Positions 52,324-62,917 of a DNA stretch of 64,000 bases are shown here, piece after piece. The notes beneath the pieces were generated by a model. The model saw nothing but the letters and a program-made list of their open reading frames with translations, did no database searches and was not told the DNA's origin. Position 1 is the stretch's first letter. The number at the start of each line of letters is the position of its first letter. The DNA is taken from contig NZ_FNTZ01000001.1 of NCBI RefSeq assembly GCF_900105555.1, positions 620,001-684,000 of the forward strand, read 5' to 3'. This DNA comes from Pseudomonas coleopterorum (GTDB lineage: Bacteria > Pseudomonadota > Gammaproteobacteria > Pseudomonadales > Pseudomonadaceae). Made by a program: the position numbers and the translations under genes.

Positions 52324-55217
52324 TCGGCATCCAGATGCAGTGGGGTGATGATGCGTCCGTCTTTTTCAGCCTGACCCAGGGCCGCATCGATGAAGTACAC
52401 GCGCTCGTCAGCCAGTTGGCCCTTGTCGACCAGAAAGTCCTTGATGCTGCCCGCGCGCGCCTGACCCAGCTGGCGCAGCAACGCGTTGTTCGACGCCCAC
52501 GACTTGAGCACTGCTTCACGCAACTTGTCGGCGCGTGTTTTGCTGTCCAGCTGTTGCCATTCCGCCGGCGGCTGGCCTTTGAGTCGCGTGCGGTAGATGG
52601 CTTCGAGCATCGGCGGTTTGTCGTCTTCGGGCACCTGCATCTCTGCAGCCGTGGCCGGGACCTTGTCGCCGCGGCGCTGAGCCATCTTATAGTAGGTGCT
52701 CTGGTACTCGCGCTCCAGCCGCTGTTGAGCGATGAGCGGGCCGTCGCTGGCCTGGGCGCTGGTGCCTTCGATTTCCAGGCGCAGCATCGGACGTTCCTTC
52801 AAGGCGGTTGCCAGCTTCATCAGCGCCGCTTGCGCCTCGGCACTGAGCTCATCGGAGCCTGGGCGGAACGACACGGTGCTCAGATCCTGCGACCCACCAC
52901 CACTGACCAGCCCGCCAATGAACTTGAACGGTGCCTGCGCGGCGCGGACCATGAGATTGCGCAGGGTCTGCCAGACGATCGGCATGACGCTGAACTGGGG
53001 GCTGTTGAGGTCGCCACTCACCGGCAGTTCGATGGCGATCTTGCCCTCGGAGTCCTTGAGCAGCGCAATCGCCAGCCGCAACGGCAGATCCACCGCATCG
53101 GGGCTGTCGACCTTGTCACCCAACTGCAGCTGTTCCACCAGCAGCTTGTTTTCCGCCTTGAGCTGGCCTTTGGTGATCAGGTAGTGCAGGTCAAGATTCA
53201 GACGGCCCTTGCGAATGCGATAACCGGCGAACTTGCCGGAGTAGGGCGTCAGCGTGGTCAGCTCCACGCGCTTGAAGCTGGTGGTGATGTCCAAGCTGGC
53301 CATCGGATCGAAAGGGTTCAGCGCACCGGAAATGGTCACCGGCGCATAGCGATCGACCTTGCCCTGGATGTCGATGCGCGCAGGTTTGGCCTGGCGGTTG
53401 TCGATGGTGCCGATGCGCCCGTTGAGTTGCTGGACGGCGGTGGCGAAGTTGGGCGTCAGGCTGAAGTCGGCGAAGTTGGCCGAGCCGTTGTCGATGTCCA
53501 CGGCGCCGATGCGGATGCCCAGTGGCGTTTCCGCATTGGCCGGTTTGCCAGCCCGGGCCGGCTCGGCGGGCTGCGCCGGTTGCGGAATCAGCAGGTCGTC
53601 GATATTGGTGGTGCGGTCCTCGTTGATCATGAAGCGCGCATACGGCTGCTGCAGCTGGACCCGTTCGATGTCCAGGCGATCGCCGTGGCGATACTCCAGA
53701 CCGGTCAGGGTCAGGTGCTGCCATTTGACGAAGTCGCGCTCCTTGAGCGTATCGAGCGTGTGCAATTGATCGACTTCGGCGCGACCGGATACGGTCATGG
53801 CTAGGGGTTCGGTGCCGGTCAGTTGCACATCGAGATCGCTGTCGAGCATGCCGCTGCGCAGTTCCAGACGAATCAGCGGACTGATGTAGGCCTGCGCGAT
53901 ACGCAGGTCGATGTCCTGAGTGCTGACCTTCATGCGGGCAGCAACCGGCGCCAGACTGACCTCGCCGCTGGCCTGTACACGACCTTGCTTGCCCAGGCCG
54001 GTATCGAGCTTGAGGGTGAAGGGCGCGCCGTTGAGGCTGTCGAAGTCATGCAGGTCCAGGTTGAGTGGACCCACGTCCACGGCGACCTCATCGGTAGGCA
54101 CACGGTCGGCCAGATGCACCTGGTAGTCACGCAGCTGGACATCCTTGAGCAGCACCTGCCAGGGCTTGGCCGGCGAACTTGTCGGCTCTTTGGGTGCTGG
54201 CTGCTGTGGTGCCGAGCTGGCGAACAGTTTCTGCCAGTCGAGCTGCCCATCCGCCTCGCGGGCGGCCCAGGTTTCCAGCTTGTGACTGCGTATCCGACCG
54301 ACACTGACCAGTTGCTTGACCAGGTCGACCGACGTGTCGCTGACGTCCAGGCGCTCGAGTCGAGCCAGGGGACGTCCATCGGGAGCTGCGATCGCGAAGG
54401 GCGCGACGCTAAGGGCCACCTTGTCCAGTTTCAGCTCGGTCTGCTTGGCCAGATTGAGGTTGTAATCGGCACTCAGGGTGAACACGCCCTTTTCCAGAAC
54501 CAACGGCACGCTGTCGCGCACGTACGGCCACCAGACGCTCATCTGCGCATCGGTCACCTTCAGCGATCCCTGGGACGACACCGGGCTCAGGCCGATCCGG
54601 CCACGCCAGTCGATACGACCGCCCTGAGGGCTGTTGGCAACCAGGGTCATGTCGGCATGATCGTCTGGCAGCGTGCTGAGGTTCTGCAGCTCCAGATTCA
54701 TCGAGTCGTATAGAAATTCGATGGGCTGGCTGGGGCGCAGATCCTTGAAATGCAAACGCCCATCGACCAGCTTGATGCTGCCGATGCGCAAGGCGAAGGG
54801 CTCGGAAGGCGCGTCCTGCTCGGCAGCGGTATCGCTGGCCGGAAGCTTGAACAGAGCGCTCAGGTTCAGTTTACCGCTTTTGTCGAACAGTACTTGAGTC
54901 TGCGGTCTGTCCAGTTCCACTGCGACCAGATGCAAGGCGCCGGTCCACAGGCTGTCCACTTGCAGGTTGGCGTACAGCCGCTCGAAACCGATCTGTTCGG
55001 CGCCAGGCTCGCCGATCTTCAGCCCCCATAGGGTCAGCTCGAGACTGAACGGATTGAACTCCAGCCGCTGCAACTGTGCAGGCACGGTGGAGTAGGCCGC
55101 TAGCTGCTGATTGGCTACCCGCAGCGCTACGCCGGGCAGGATCAGGAAACCGAGCATCGCGTACAGCGCAACCAGCGCCACGAGGGTGGCGGCAGTGCGT
55201 TTCAATCCTTTGGACAT
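52320..55217 (-). CDS. DUF748/AsmA-like inner-membrane-anchored protein
   Basis: A 965-residue protein with an N-terminal membrane helix (about 10-30) followed by long beta-rich AsmA/DUF748-type domains (LQRLEFNPFSLELTLWGLKIGEP is the typical entry), which project into the periplasm. The region near 790-830 (STVSFRPGSDELSAEAQAALM) resembles an OmpA-like C-terminal segment. The AsmA superfamily includes proteins that bridge inner and outer membranes for lipid transport; that role here is inference. Coupled to the DUF2845 gene downstream. Confidence 0.85.
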   Translation of the reverse strand: MSKGLKRTAATLVALVALYAMLGFLILPGVALRVANQQLAAYSTVPAQLQRLEFNPFSLELTLWGLKIGEPGAEQIGFERLYANLQVDSLWTGALHLVAVELDRPQTQVLFDKSGKLNLSALFKLPASDTAAEQDAPSEPFALRIGSIKLVDGRLHFKDLRPSQPIEFLYDSMNLELQNLSTLPDDHADMTLVANSPQGGRIDWRGRIGLSPVSSQGSLKVTDAQMSVWWPYVRDSVPLVLEKGVFTLSADYNLNLAKQTELKLDKVALSVAPFAIAAPDGRPLARLERLDVSDTSVDLVKQLVSVGRIRSHKLETWAAREADGQLDWQKLFASSAPQQPAPKEPTSSPAKPWQVLLKDVQLRDYQVHLADRVPTDEVAVDVGPLNLDLHDFDSLNGAPFTLKLDTGLGKQGRVQASGEVSLAPVAARMKVSTQDIDLRIAQAYISPLIRLELRSGMLDSDLDVQLTGTEPLAMTVSGRAEVDQLHTLDTLKERDFVKWQHLTLTGLEYRHGDRLDIERVQLQQPYARFMINEDRTTNIDDLLIPQPAQPAEPARAGKPANAETPLGIRIGAVDIDNGSANFADFSLTPNFATAVQQLNGRIGTIDNRQAKPARIDIQGKVDRYAPVTISGALNPFDPMASLDITTSFKRVELTTLTPYSGKFAGYRIRKGRLNLDLHYLITKGQLKAENKLLVEQLQLGDKVDSPDAVDLPLRLAIALLKDSEGKIAIELPVSGDLNSPQFSVMPIVWQTLRNLMVRAAQAPFKFIGGLVSGGGSQDLSTVSFRPGSDELSAEAQAALMKLATALKERPMLRLEIEGTSAQASDGPLIAQQRLEREYQSTYYKMAQRRGDKVPATAAEMQVPEDDKPPMLEAIYRTRLKGQPPAEWQQLDSKTRADKLREAVLKSWASNNALLRQLGQARAGSIKDFLVDKGQLADERVYFIDAALGQAEKDGRIITPLHLDAE

Positions 55218-55330
55218 GGAAATGGGGCCATCTGACGTGATCGGAGGTGCTTGGAGTATGGCACGTCAATGTGGTTCCTATGACTCAGCCCGCGTAAGTC
55301 ATGGAATTTTCACCAGTTGATGTAGGAAAA

Positions 55331-56347
55331 TTAGAAATTCAGGATCAGCGTCTTCAAGGGTGGCTGACCGTCGCTGGATGGAAAATCAGCGGCTGGGGCC
55401 AGTACCGAGTATTCACGTACAGGTCGACCGGCTTTCTCGGCGCAGCGCAGCACCTGATCGCGCCAGTCGTCAAGGTTGACCTTCGCCAGGTTGTTGCAGC
55501 AGACCAGTACACCGTTCTCGGCCGTGGCGAGAATCGCTGGTTTGAGCAGGCTCTGATAATCGCGCAGCAGATCGACCGTACCGAATGCACTTTTCGCCCA
55601 GGCTGGCGGATCGAGAAAGACCAAGTCGTACTGACGCTGCGGCAAGCGCGGGTAGGCTGGCAGCTTCTGGCCTCTGCGCGCGGTGATCGGCAGCCCGGCC
55701 AACTGGCGTATGGCCGGGAAATAGTCCGACTGGATGAACTGCATGGGCGCAAGCTCGGGGTTCAGCGCTCCGTTCTCGGCACCGACCGCCAGGTTGCCTT
55801 CGGCAAAGTCCAGGTTGCACACCTCACGGGCACCGCCTGCCGCTGCACTCAGGCCAACGCCGCAGGTGTAGGCGAACAGGTTCAACACGCTTTTGCCGGC
55901 ACTGTGCTGCTTGACCCAGCCACGCGCATTGCGCAGGTCGAGAAACAGCAACGGGTCCTGGCCAGGATGACGGCCACGCACGCGATAGTTCAGGCCCCAT
56001 TCACGTCCAACCAGATCCACCAGCGCGGCGTCTTCGGCGCGATACACCGTGTCTTCCCGATCAATCCGCGAATTGCCCCGTGACCGGTCGTTGTACACCA
56101 GCAGTAGCGGTGTCTGCAGATGCTGCTCGACCGCACCGTGCAAGGCCAACAGGTCTTCACGCTCCAGCGTCTGGTGGAAGCTTTGCACCAGCAACTGTGG
56201 GCCATAGCGGTCGACGGTCAGGCCACCGGCGCCTTCTTGGCTGCCGTGGAACAGGCGATAGCAATCGGTACCCTGTTCATGCAGTGGGTCGAGCAATGAC
56301 GAACGAGCGTCGAGGGCGGCGCGCAGCGCTTGGATCAAAGCGGGCAT
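55331..56347 (-). CDS. Class I SAM-dependent rRNA methyltransferase (RlmI/RlmK-like)
   Basis: A 338-residue enzyme with the SAM loop NLFAYTCGVGLSA near 165, acidic loop NLDFAEGNL and motif IV DLVFLDPPAWAKS near 250, typical of the RlmI-type cytosine-5 23S rRNA methyltransferase group. The N-terminal part (GGLTVDRYGPQLLVQSF) matches the EEHEE/PUA-linked region of that group. ATG 56347 (MPALIQALRAAL) was preferred over an ATG 33 bp earlier; both have weak ribosome sites. The precise rRNA target is unknown. Confidence 0.83.
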   Translation of the reverse strand: MPALIQALRAALDARSSLLDPLHEQGTDCYRLFHGSQEGAGGLTVDRYGPQLLVQSFHQTLEREDLLALHGAVEQHLQTPLLLVYNDRSRGNSRIDREDTVYRAEDAALVDLVGREWGLNYRVRGRHPGQDPLLFLDLRNARGWVKQHSAGKSVLNLFAYTCGVGLSAAAGGAREVCNLDFAEGNLAVGAENGALNPELAPMQFIQSDYFPAIRQLAGLPITARRGQKLPAYPRLPQRQYDLVFLDPPAWAKSAFGTVDLLRDYQSLLKPAILATAENGVLVCCNNLAKVNLDDWRDQVLRCAEKAGRPVREYSVLAPAADFPSSDGQPPLKTLILNF

Positions 56348-56414
56348 GCACGGCGCCTGACGAAAAAAGGAGGGTGGCAATTCTACCTCAATTGCCCGGT
56401 GCCGCGAGGGATCG

Positions 56415-56451
56415 CACGGTCGCGGCGCTGTCCAGCAGCGTCGCGACCGTG
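56415..56451 (-). terminator. Hairpin after pgi
   Basis: CACGGTCGCG/CGCGACCGTG, perfect 10-bp stem 7 bp past the pgi stop, but without a T-run, so it may be an RNA-stabilising or Rho-assisted end. Confidence 0.5.
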
Positions 56452-56457
56452 TGAGGG

Positions 56458-58122
56458 TCAGCCGCGGTGACGGCCGCGGAAGTAGTTGATCAGGCCTTGG
56501 GTCGAAGCATCTTCGGCAGTCGTTTCGTTTTCACCGATCAGACGCTGGTAGACACCCTTGCCCAGTTCCTTGCCCAGTTCCACGCCCCACTGATCGAAGG
56601 CATTGATGCCCCACAGCACGCTCTGCACGAACACCTTGTGTTCATACATTGCAACCAGCGCGCCCAGGCGACGTGGGCTGATGCGCTCGACCACCAGGGT
56701 GTTGCTCGGACGGTTACCGGGAATGACCTTGTGCGGCGCCAGCTTCTGCACGTCCTCCTCGGCCATGCCGCGTTCGCGCAGTTCGGCTTCCGACTCGCTG
56801 CGGCTCTTGCCCAGCATCAGCGCCTGGCTCTGCGACAGGCAGTTGGCGAACAGCCACTGATGGTGGTCGGCAACCGGGTTGAAGCTCACTACCGGAACGA
56901 TGAAGTCGGCCGGAATCATGTGGGTGCCTTGATGCAGCAGCTGGTGATAGGCGTGCTGACCGTTGCAGCCGACGCCGCCCCAGATGACCGGGCCGGTGTC
57001 GATGTTCACCGGCGTGCCGTCCTGGCGTACGCTCTTGCCGTTGGATTCCATATCCAATTGCTGCAGGTGCTTGGTGATGTTGCGCAGGTAGTGGTCGTAC
57101 GGCAGGATCGCGTGGCTCTTGGCATCCCAGAAGTTGCCGTACCACACGCCCAGCAGGGCCAGCAGCACCGGCATGTTCTGTTCGAACGGTGCCGACTGGA
57201 AATGCTGGTCCATGGTGTAGGCGCCCGACAGCAGCTCCTTGAAGTTGGCCATGCCGATCGACATGGCGATCGGCAAGCCGATGGCCGACCACAGCGAATA
57301 GCGCCCACCCACCCAGTCCCACATCGGGAAGATGTTTTCCTCGCGGATACCGAACTCCACAGCGGCGGCATTGTTGCTCGACACGGCGATGAAGTGACGG
57401 TACAGCTCGGCTTCCGAACCACCCTGTGCCAGGTACCAGCCCCGCGCGGCCTGGGCGTTCTTCAAGGTTTCCAGGGTGCTGAACGACTTGGAGGAGACGA
57501 TGAACAGGGTCGTCTCGGCACGCAGCTTGGCCGACAGCTCGTGGAATTCGCTGCCGTCGATGTTGGCCAGGTAATGACAGCGCACGCCTTTCTGCGCGTA
57601 TGGCAGGAGGGCTTCGGACACCAGCTCAGGGCCGAGGAAGGAGCCACCGATACCGATGTTCACCACGTCGGTGATCGGCTTCTCGGTATAGCCGCGCCAC
57701 AGGCCGTCATGGATGCGCGTGACCAGCTCGGTGATCTGGTTGAGAACCTTGTGCACGTCCGGCATCACGTTGACGCCATTGACGTTGAGCTTGTCGCCTA
57801 CCGGACGGCGCAGAGCGGTGTGCAGAGCCGGGCGACCTTCGGAAGCATTGAGCAGCTCGCCGGCGAACATAGCCTTGATGGCGCCTTGCAGATCCACTTC
57901 GTTGGCCAGCTCGACCAGCAGGTCGCGGGTCTGCGTGTCGATCAGGTTTTTCGAATAGTCGAGGAACAGGCCGCAGGCGCTCAGGGAGAAATGCTCGAAA
58001 CGCTGAGGGTCGGCGTTGAAGGCATCGCGCATGCTGAAGTCTTGCATGGCAGCGCGGTGCTGGGTTAGCGCCTGCCAAGCGGGCAGGGTAGTCACATCGT
58101 GCGGGGTTCGGTAGTACGCCAT
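56458..58122 (-). CDS. pgi: Pgi, glucose-6-phosphate isomerase
   Basis: Interconverts glucose-6-P and fructose-6-P. The 554-residue protein has both family signatures ([16 protein letters not shown] and [18 protein letters not shown]) and [15 protein letters not shown] 58122 ([16 protein letters not shown]) is the usual start; in-frame codons upstream lack support. A 219-bp gap without a gene separates it from panC and probably holds its promoter. Confidence 0.97.
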   Translation of the reverse strand: MAYYRTPHDVTTLPAWQALTQHRAAMQDFSMRDAFNADPQRFEHFSLSACGLFLDYSKNLIDTQTRDLLVELANEVDLQGAIKAMFAGELLNASEGRPALHTALRRPVGDKLNVNGVNVMPDVHKVLNQITELVTRIHDGLWRGYTEKPITDVVNIGIGGSFLGPELVSEALLPYAQKGVRCHYLANIDGSEFHELSAKLRAETTLFIVSSKSFSTLETLKNAQAARGWYLAQGGSEAELYRHFIAVSSNNAAAVEFGIREENIFPMWDWVGGRYSLWSAIGLPIAMSIGMANFKELLSGAYTMDQHFQSAPFEQNMPVLLALLGVWYGNFWDAKSHAILPYDHYLRNITKHLQQLDMESNGKSVRQDGTPVNIDTGPVIWGGVGCNGQHAYHQLLHQGTHMIPADFIVPVVSFNPVADHHQWLFANCLSQSQALMLGKSRSESEAELRERGMAEEDVQKLAPHKVIPGNRPSNTLVVERISPRRLGALVAMYEHKVFVQSVLWGINAFDQWGVELGKELGKGVYQRLIGENETTAEDASTQGLINYFRGRHRG

Positions 58123-58341
58123 CGCTGCAAATTTCCTTTTTCTTGAACTGCCTTTGGACATTGGAACGCTCGGCCGGTTGCGTGCCTGTTGCATCAAAAG
58201 ATCCAACAGGCGGCCAGGGTCATTGCGGGCCACTGATCGGCTGCCAATGCACGGTTCGGACGCTGCACCACCTTAAACCGCCGCGCGCATTCTGTCTGCG
58301 CCTAGTGGCCGGTGCGTGAACGACTTTCGAGCGGTCGCGGT

Positions 58342-59211
58342 TCAGCCGTGCTGAGGATCGTGATCGAGGTCCAGGTGCAGGTTGTCGATCAATCGCGTGG
58401 TACCCAGGTTCGCCGCGACCAGAATGACCAGATCGCGGTCATCGGCAGTGGCCGGCCGCAGGGTCAGTGCGTGGCGTACTTCCAGGTACTCGGGCACGAA
58501 GCCCGCTTGGGCAATGACTTGCCTGGCCTGGTCCAGCAGCAGCGGATAGTCGCGACGGCCCTGGCTGATCTGTGCCGCTACCTGGCTGAGCACCTGGTAC
58601 AGCAACGGTGCCTGGGCGCGTTGTTCTTCGCTCAGATAACCATTGCGCGACGACAGCGCCAGGCCGTCTTCGGCACGCACGGTCGGCTCACCGATAATCT
58701 GGATCGGCATGTTGAGATCGCGCACCAGCGCCCGAATGACCGCCAGTTGCTGATAGTCCTTCTGACCAAAGACGGCCAGATCTGGCTGGACCATGTTGAA
58801 CAGCTTGCTGACTACCGTCGCCACGCCTTCGAAGTGGCCAGGACGGCTGGTGCCGCACAGACCTTCGGACAATTGCGGAACGCTCACACGGGTCTGCCCG
58901 GCCATGCCGTCGGGGTACATCTCGGCAGCCGAAGGTGCGAACAGCAGACTGCAGCCTGCCTGCACTAGCCGCTCCTGATCGGCAGCCAGGGTACGCGGGT
59001 ACTTGTCCAGATCTTCGCTGGGGCCGAACTGCAACGGGTTGACGAAGATACTGGCCACTACGAAATCGACACGCTGGGTGGCCTTGGCGACCAGCGCCGC
59101 ATGGCCGCTGTGCAGGTTGCCCATGGTCGGCACCAGGCCGATACGCTTGCCTTCGCCACGAGCGCGGGCCACGGCGGCGCGCAGTTCACGGACGGTCTTG
59201 ACGGTGTTCAT
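58342..59211 (-). CDS. panC: PanC, pantothenate synthetase
   Basis: Joins pantoate and beta-alanine with ATP. The 289-residue protein has the nucleotide HxGH motif in [29 protein letters not shown] and the KMSKS-like [11 protein letters not shown]. It overlaps panB by 4 bp. Confidence 0.97.
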   Translation of the reverse strand: MNTVKTVRELRAAVARARGEGKRIGLVPTMGNLHSGHAALVAKATQRVDFVVASIFVNPLQFGPSEDLDKYPRTLAADQERLVQAGCSLLFAPSAAEMYPDGMAGQTRVSVPQLSEGLCGTSRPGHFEGVATVVSKLFNMVQPDLAVFGQKDYQQLAVIRALVRDLNMPIQIIGEPTVRAEDGLALSSRNGYLSEEQRAQAPLLYQVLSQVAAQISQGRRDYPLLLDQARQVIAQAGFVPEYLEVRHALTLRPATADDRDLVILVAANLGTTRLIDNLHLDLDHDPQHG

Positions 59212-60008
59212 GAGGCGAATCCATGTTCAGGTGCAGGGAAATCAACCGCCTTGACGGCGCTCACATAGGCGCGCAGGGCGCCTTGAATATCGCTCTGCCC
59301 GGTCATGAAGTTTTTCACGAAGCGTGGCACGCGGCCGCTCAACGACAGCCCGAGCATGTCGTGCAGTACCAAAACCTGGCCATCCACGGCGCTGCCGGCG
59401 CCGATGCCGATGACCGGGATCTTCACCGCCTGGGCAATGTCGGCTGCCAGTTCGACGGGCACGCACTCGAGCAGCAGCATGGCCGCGCCGGCCTGTTCCA
59501 GGGCGATGGCATCGGCACGCATCTGGCGTGCCTGGATATCCTGGCGTCCCTGCACCTTGTAGCCGCCGAGCAGGTTGACCGATTGTGGGGTCAGGCCCAG
59601 GTGGACACACGCGGGAACACCCCGCTCGGCGAGCAGGCGGACCGGCTCGGCGAGCCAGGCAGCCCCTTCGAGCTTGACCATGTGTGCCCCGGCCTGCATC
59701 AGCAAAGCGCTGTTGGCCAGCGTTTGCTCGCTGGTGGCATAGGCCATGAAAGGCAGGTCGGCCACGATGAACGCGCCTTGGTTGCCACGTTTAACGCTGC
59801 CCACATGGTAGGCCACGTCGGCAACGGTCACGGGCAATGTGCTGTCATGCCCCTGCAAAACCATGCCCAGCGAATCGCCCACGAGCAACACTTCGACACC
59901 CGCCGCACAGGCGGCGTGGGCGAATGTTGCGTCGTAGCAGGTCAGCATGGTGATCTTTTCACCCTTGAGCTTGAGGCTCTGCAGGGTGGTCAGGGTGATT
60001 TCGGGCAT
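59208..60008 (-). CDS. panB: PanB, ketopantoate hydroxymethyltransferase
   Basis: First committed step to pantothenate. The 266-residue protein has the metal/substrate residues in [22 protein letters not shown] and [15 protein letters not shown] 60008 ([13 protein letters not shown]) with GAGGA upstream; an upstream in-frame start is not supported. It is separated from folK by a 341-bp gap with a rearranged REP. Confidence 0.97.
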   Translation of the reverse strand: MPEITLTTLQSLKLKGEKITMLTCYDATFAHAACAAGVEVLLVGDSLGMVLQGHDSTLPVTVADVAYHVGSVKRGNQGAFIVADLPFMAYATSEQTLANSALLMQAGAHMVKLEGAAWLAEPVRLLAERGVPACVHLGLTPQSVNLLGGYKVQGRQDIQARQMRADAIALEQAGAAMLLLECVPVELAADIAQAVKIPVIGIGAGSAVDGQVLVLHDMLGLSLSGRVPRFVKNFMTGQSDIQGALRAYVSAVKAVDFPAPEHGFAS

Positions 60009-60165
60009 GAAAAAAATCCTCGGACTGGCGCTGTGTCGACACAACATCATCTGTCGTGATGTTTGGAAACCCACGCATAAACGTTGGTTTCGCGCCGTTT
60101 GGCACCTCAGGGTGCAACGGGCCGCCTATAGTCGTGAGCACGACCGGGGAAGTCAATTGGGTTTA

Positions 60166-60341
60166 GGGCCTCTTCGCGGGCAGAGCCCACTCCCACAGGT
60201 CCGCGCGGAAGTCACTTATTTGTGCCCGGAGCCCAATCCCCAAGTCCATGTGGAAGCCACTTCTTTGTGCCTGTAACCCAATCCAACACGTTCTTTGTGG
60301 GAGCGGGGCGGGCGGCGAGCCATCTGCCCGCGAAGAGACCT
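60166..60341. repeat. Interrupted REP pair with internal imperfect duplication
   Basis: Left REP (60168-60196) and right REP (60297-60340) are inverted but separated by about 100 bp that holds two imperfect direct copies of a 43-bp phrase (60199-60241 and 60242-60286). The right REP has an insertion of about 15 bp. Otherwise nothing is seen in this 341-bp gap. Confidence 0.7.
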
Positions 60342-60349
60342 CACCGACG

Positions 60350-60826
60350 CTACAGCTTCTCCAGCCCCACGAACGGGCAGGCAGCCAGAAGCGCGCGCAG
60401 GCTGCGGCCATCGGCCAATACGAATGCCTCGTCCACCAGCTCGGCCAACGGATACAGCACGAACGCGCGTGCGTGCAGATGGTAGTGCGGCACCTTGAGG
60501 CGAGGCTCGTCGATCACCCGATCGGCATAGGTGATGATGTCCAGGTCCAGAGTACGCGGCCCCCAGCGCTCGCCACGCTCACGGCCTTGATCGCTCTCGA
60601 TCGCCTGCAGTGCGTCGAGCAATGCCAGTGGGGCCAGCTCGGTGTCCAGCGCCGCCACGGCATTGGTGTAGCGAGGCTGGCCGGGCAGCAGTGAGTCGCT
60701 GGTATAGAACGATGAAGTTTCGACCAGTCGGGTATCCGGCAGCCCAGCCATGGCCTGCAGGGCATCACGCAGTTGCCGTTGCGGGCTGTCCAGATTGCTG
60801 CCCAGCCCGATGTGTACCCGCGCCAT
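60350..60826 (-). CDS. folK: FolK, 2-amino-4-hydroxy-6-hydroxymethyldihydropteridine pyrophosphokinase
   Basis: Activates the pterin for FolP in folate synthesis. The 158-residue protein has IGLGSNLDSPQRQL and the signature RWGPRTLDLDII. It starts 2 bp after pcnB ends, so both are co-transcribed. Confidence 0.97.
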   Translation of the reverse strand: MARVHIGLGSNLDSPQRQLRDALQAMAGLPDTRLVETSSFYTSDSLLPGQPRYTNAVAALDTELAPLALLDALQAIESDQGRERGERWGPRTLDLDIITYADRVIDEPRLKVPHYHLHARAFVLYPLAELVDEAFVLADGRSLRALLAACPFVGLEKL

Positions 60827-60828
60827 GC

Positions 60829-62211
60829 TTATTCGTCGGCCTCGCCACGCTTGCTGCGTTTGGCGCCGGTACGACGACGCTTGCGTGGTGCGCCAGACTC
60901 GTCCTTGCCACCCAGGTCGGCGATCATGTCGCGGCGTTCACTGTCGTTGCAGTCCTGATAATCGGTCCACCATTCGCCCAGGCCATCGGTTTCTTCGCCG
61001 GCCTTTTCGCGCAGCAACAGGAAGTCGTAGCCGGCGCGGAAACGTGGATTGTCGAGCAACAGGTCGGCGCGCTTGCCACTGCGTCGCGGCAGACGTTCCT
61101 GCATGTCCCAGATCTCGCGGATTGGAATGGTGAAACGTTTGGGAATGGCGACGCGTTGGCACTGTTCGGCAATCAGCTCGTGCGCTGCTTCCTGCATTGC
61201 CGGAATCGGTGGCATGCCGCGGCTTTGCAGGCGCAGTACACGCGCCGGCAGCGCCGGCCAGAGCAGGGCGGCGAACAGGAAAGCCGGGGTGACCGGCTTG
61301 CCTTGCTTGATGCGCAGGTCGGTGTTGCGCAGCGCCTCGCTGATCAGCGTGTGCGTGTAGGTCGGCGTGTCTTCCAGAGCCTGAGTGGTGGCCGGGAACA
61401 GCGAGTCGAACAGTTGCAGATCGACCAGCATCTCGAAGGTATCGGCCGCGTAGCCGGACAGGAACAGCTTGAGCACTTCCTCGAACAGACGCGCCGACGG
61501 TATCTCGCGCAGCATCGGCGCCAGTTCGCGAATCGGCGCAGCGGTGTGCTTCTCGATGCCGAAGTCCAGCTTGGCGGCGAAGCGCACGGCGCGCAGCATC
61601 CGCACCGGATCCTCCTGATAGCGCTGGGTCGGATCGCCGATCAGGCGAATCAGGCGGTTGCGCACATCGTGCACGCCATTGGCGTAGTCCAGGATCCGTT
61701 CGCTGACCGGATCGTAGTACAAGGCATTGATGGTCAGGTCGCGGCGCTGGGCGTCGTCTTCCAGGGTGCCGTAGACGTTGTCGCGCAGGATGCGCCCGCT
61801 TTCGCTGCTGGAGGAGCGATGGACATCCTGCTCGTCATCCTCTTCCGGATGATTGGCACGGAAGGTTGCGACTTCGATGATCTCGCGGCCGAAATGGATG
61901 TGTACGAGCTTGAAGCGCCGGCCAATCACGCGTGCGTTGCGGAACTCGGCACGGACCTGCTCGGGCGTGGCGCTGGTGGCGACGTCGAAATCCTTGGGCA
62001 CGATGCCCAGCATGAGGTCACGTACGCAACCGCCTACCAGATAGGCCTGATAACCCGCGCTCTGCAGGCGCTCGACGATGCCCACGGCGTGGCGGCTGAA
62101 CTGGCTGCGTTGCAGCGAGTGTTGACCAGCATTGAGCACTTCGGGCGTGGTGCGCCGGTGCTGCGGGTGACGCGCGGGAGTATTCAAAGACTTGAACAGC
62201 TTCTTCAGCAT
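60829..62211 (-). CDS. pcnB: PcnB, poly(A) polymerase I
   Basis: Adds 3' poly(A) tails that promote RNA decay. The 460-residue protein has the nucleotidyltransferase motif LVGGCVRDLMLG with DFD downstream (PKDFDVAT), RRDLTINAL and RRF(K)LVHIHFG, and a basic C-terminal tail (RKRRRTGAKRSKRG). ATG 62211 (MLKKLFKSLNTPARH) matches other Pseudomonas PcnB; earlier in-frame starts run toward crcZ. Confidence 0.95.
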   Translation of the reverse strand: MLKKLFKSLNTPARHPQHRRTTPEVLNAGQHSLQRSQFSRHAVGIVERLQSAGYQAYLVGGCVRDLMLGIVPKDFDVATSATPEQVRAEFRNARVIGRRFKLVHIHFGREIIEVATFRANHPEEDDEQDVHRSSSSESGRILRDNVYGTLEDDAQRRDLTINALYYDPVSERILDYANGVHDVRNRLIRLIGDPTQRYQEDPVRMLRAVRFAAKLDFGIEKHTAAPIRELAPMLREIPSARLFEEVLKLFLSGYAADTFEMLVDLQLFDSLFPATTQALEDTPTYTHTLISEALRNTDLRIKQGKPVTPAFLFAALLWPALPARVLRLQSRGMPPIPAMQEAAHELIAEQCQRVAIPKRFTIPIREIWDMQERLPRRSGKRADLLLDNPRFRAGYDFLLLREKAGEETDGLGEWWTDYQDCNDSERRDMIADLGGKDESGAPRKRRRTGAKRSKRGEADE

Positions 62212-62334
62212 GGGATGCACTGTTTGAAGGGATTTTCGGCCATATACGAAGAACGACCGCATGATGGGCGGGGATTCTAGCATTTAGTCGAGGGATGGTG
62301 TAGGAGGCAGCGCCGGTCGGCGCAAGCGGCAGGA

Positions 62335-62711
62335 CAAAAGCCGGAAACTACAAGGGGAGCCGAAGCTCCCCAAGAAGTAGTTGCGTGCTCTGTTTTTATT
62401 TTTTGTCGGGCTTCTTGTTTTTGTTGAGTGCCCTGTCCACCGAACCTGGGTTCGGGGGTGGCTCCCTATTCGGGAGCAAGAGCAAACGGATTGCTTTGGT
62501 CGCTGTGCTGTGATGATCGCGGTGATCCAACCAGTTCTGGCTTCTGCTTCAAAGCAGTTGTTGTAGTTCTCTGCCTGGCTGCGGGTTTCCCCAAAAACAA
62601 CGCCTCTCCAAAAGAATCAGTTAGCTGCGCCTCCGCCGTGTTGTTCTTGTTATGCGTGAGTCGATTCGTCTTGTTCTTGTTATGGGTTTGCTTGCTTGTT
62701 GTTGTTCTTGT
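62335..62711 (-). ncRNA. crcZ: CrcZ, Hfq/Crc-sequestering small RNA
   Basis: Fills the 630-bp gap between cbrB and pcnB, the place of crcZ in Pseudomonas. The - strand transcript has at least five CA-rich motifs of ACAACAA/ACAAGAACA type (near 62705, 62670, 62640, 62575 and 62420), the sites by which CrcZ titrates Hfq and Crc to lift catabolite repression. The 3' end is a GGGGAGC-ttcg-GCTCCCC hairpin extended by ACTAC/GTAGT (62348-62382). The ends are approximate. No protein is likely in this gap. Confidence 0.85.
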
Positions 62712-62721
62712 ACCAGAGATA

Positions 62722-62739
62722 TAGCAGGTCCCATGCCAA
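62722..62739 (-). promoter_or_regulatory. Sigma-54 promoter of crcZ
   Basis: On the - strand TTGGCATGGGACCTGCTA has GG and GC exactly 10 bp apart (-24/-12), placing the start near 62712, right before the first CA motif. Confidence 0.82.
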
Positions 62740-62836
62740 CTTTTGCGAGTCCCTGTAGAACGGGGCTTTGCGGGTAAAAGGCCGGTGGTCGAGGGTCAGA
62801 ATCGACCCGGGATTCGTTACCGATGGAACCGTGTTT

Positions 62837-62862
62837 TGTTACGTCGCAGGCCTAGGGTAACA
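62837..62862. promoter_or_regulatory. CbrB binding site upstream of crcZ
   Basis: TGTTAC (62837-62842) and GTAACA (62857-62862) with a 14-bp spacer, the described CbrB palindrome, about 125 bp upstream of the crcZ start. Confidence 0.82.
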
Positions 62863-62917
62863 GTTTGTCACGGCTACCCGTCAAGCCGCGAAACCCGCGG
62901 GCTAGAGCTGAAACGTA

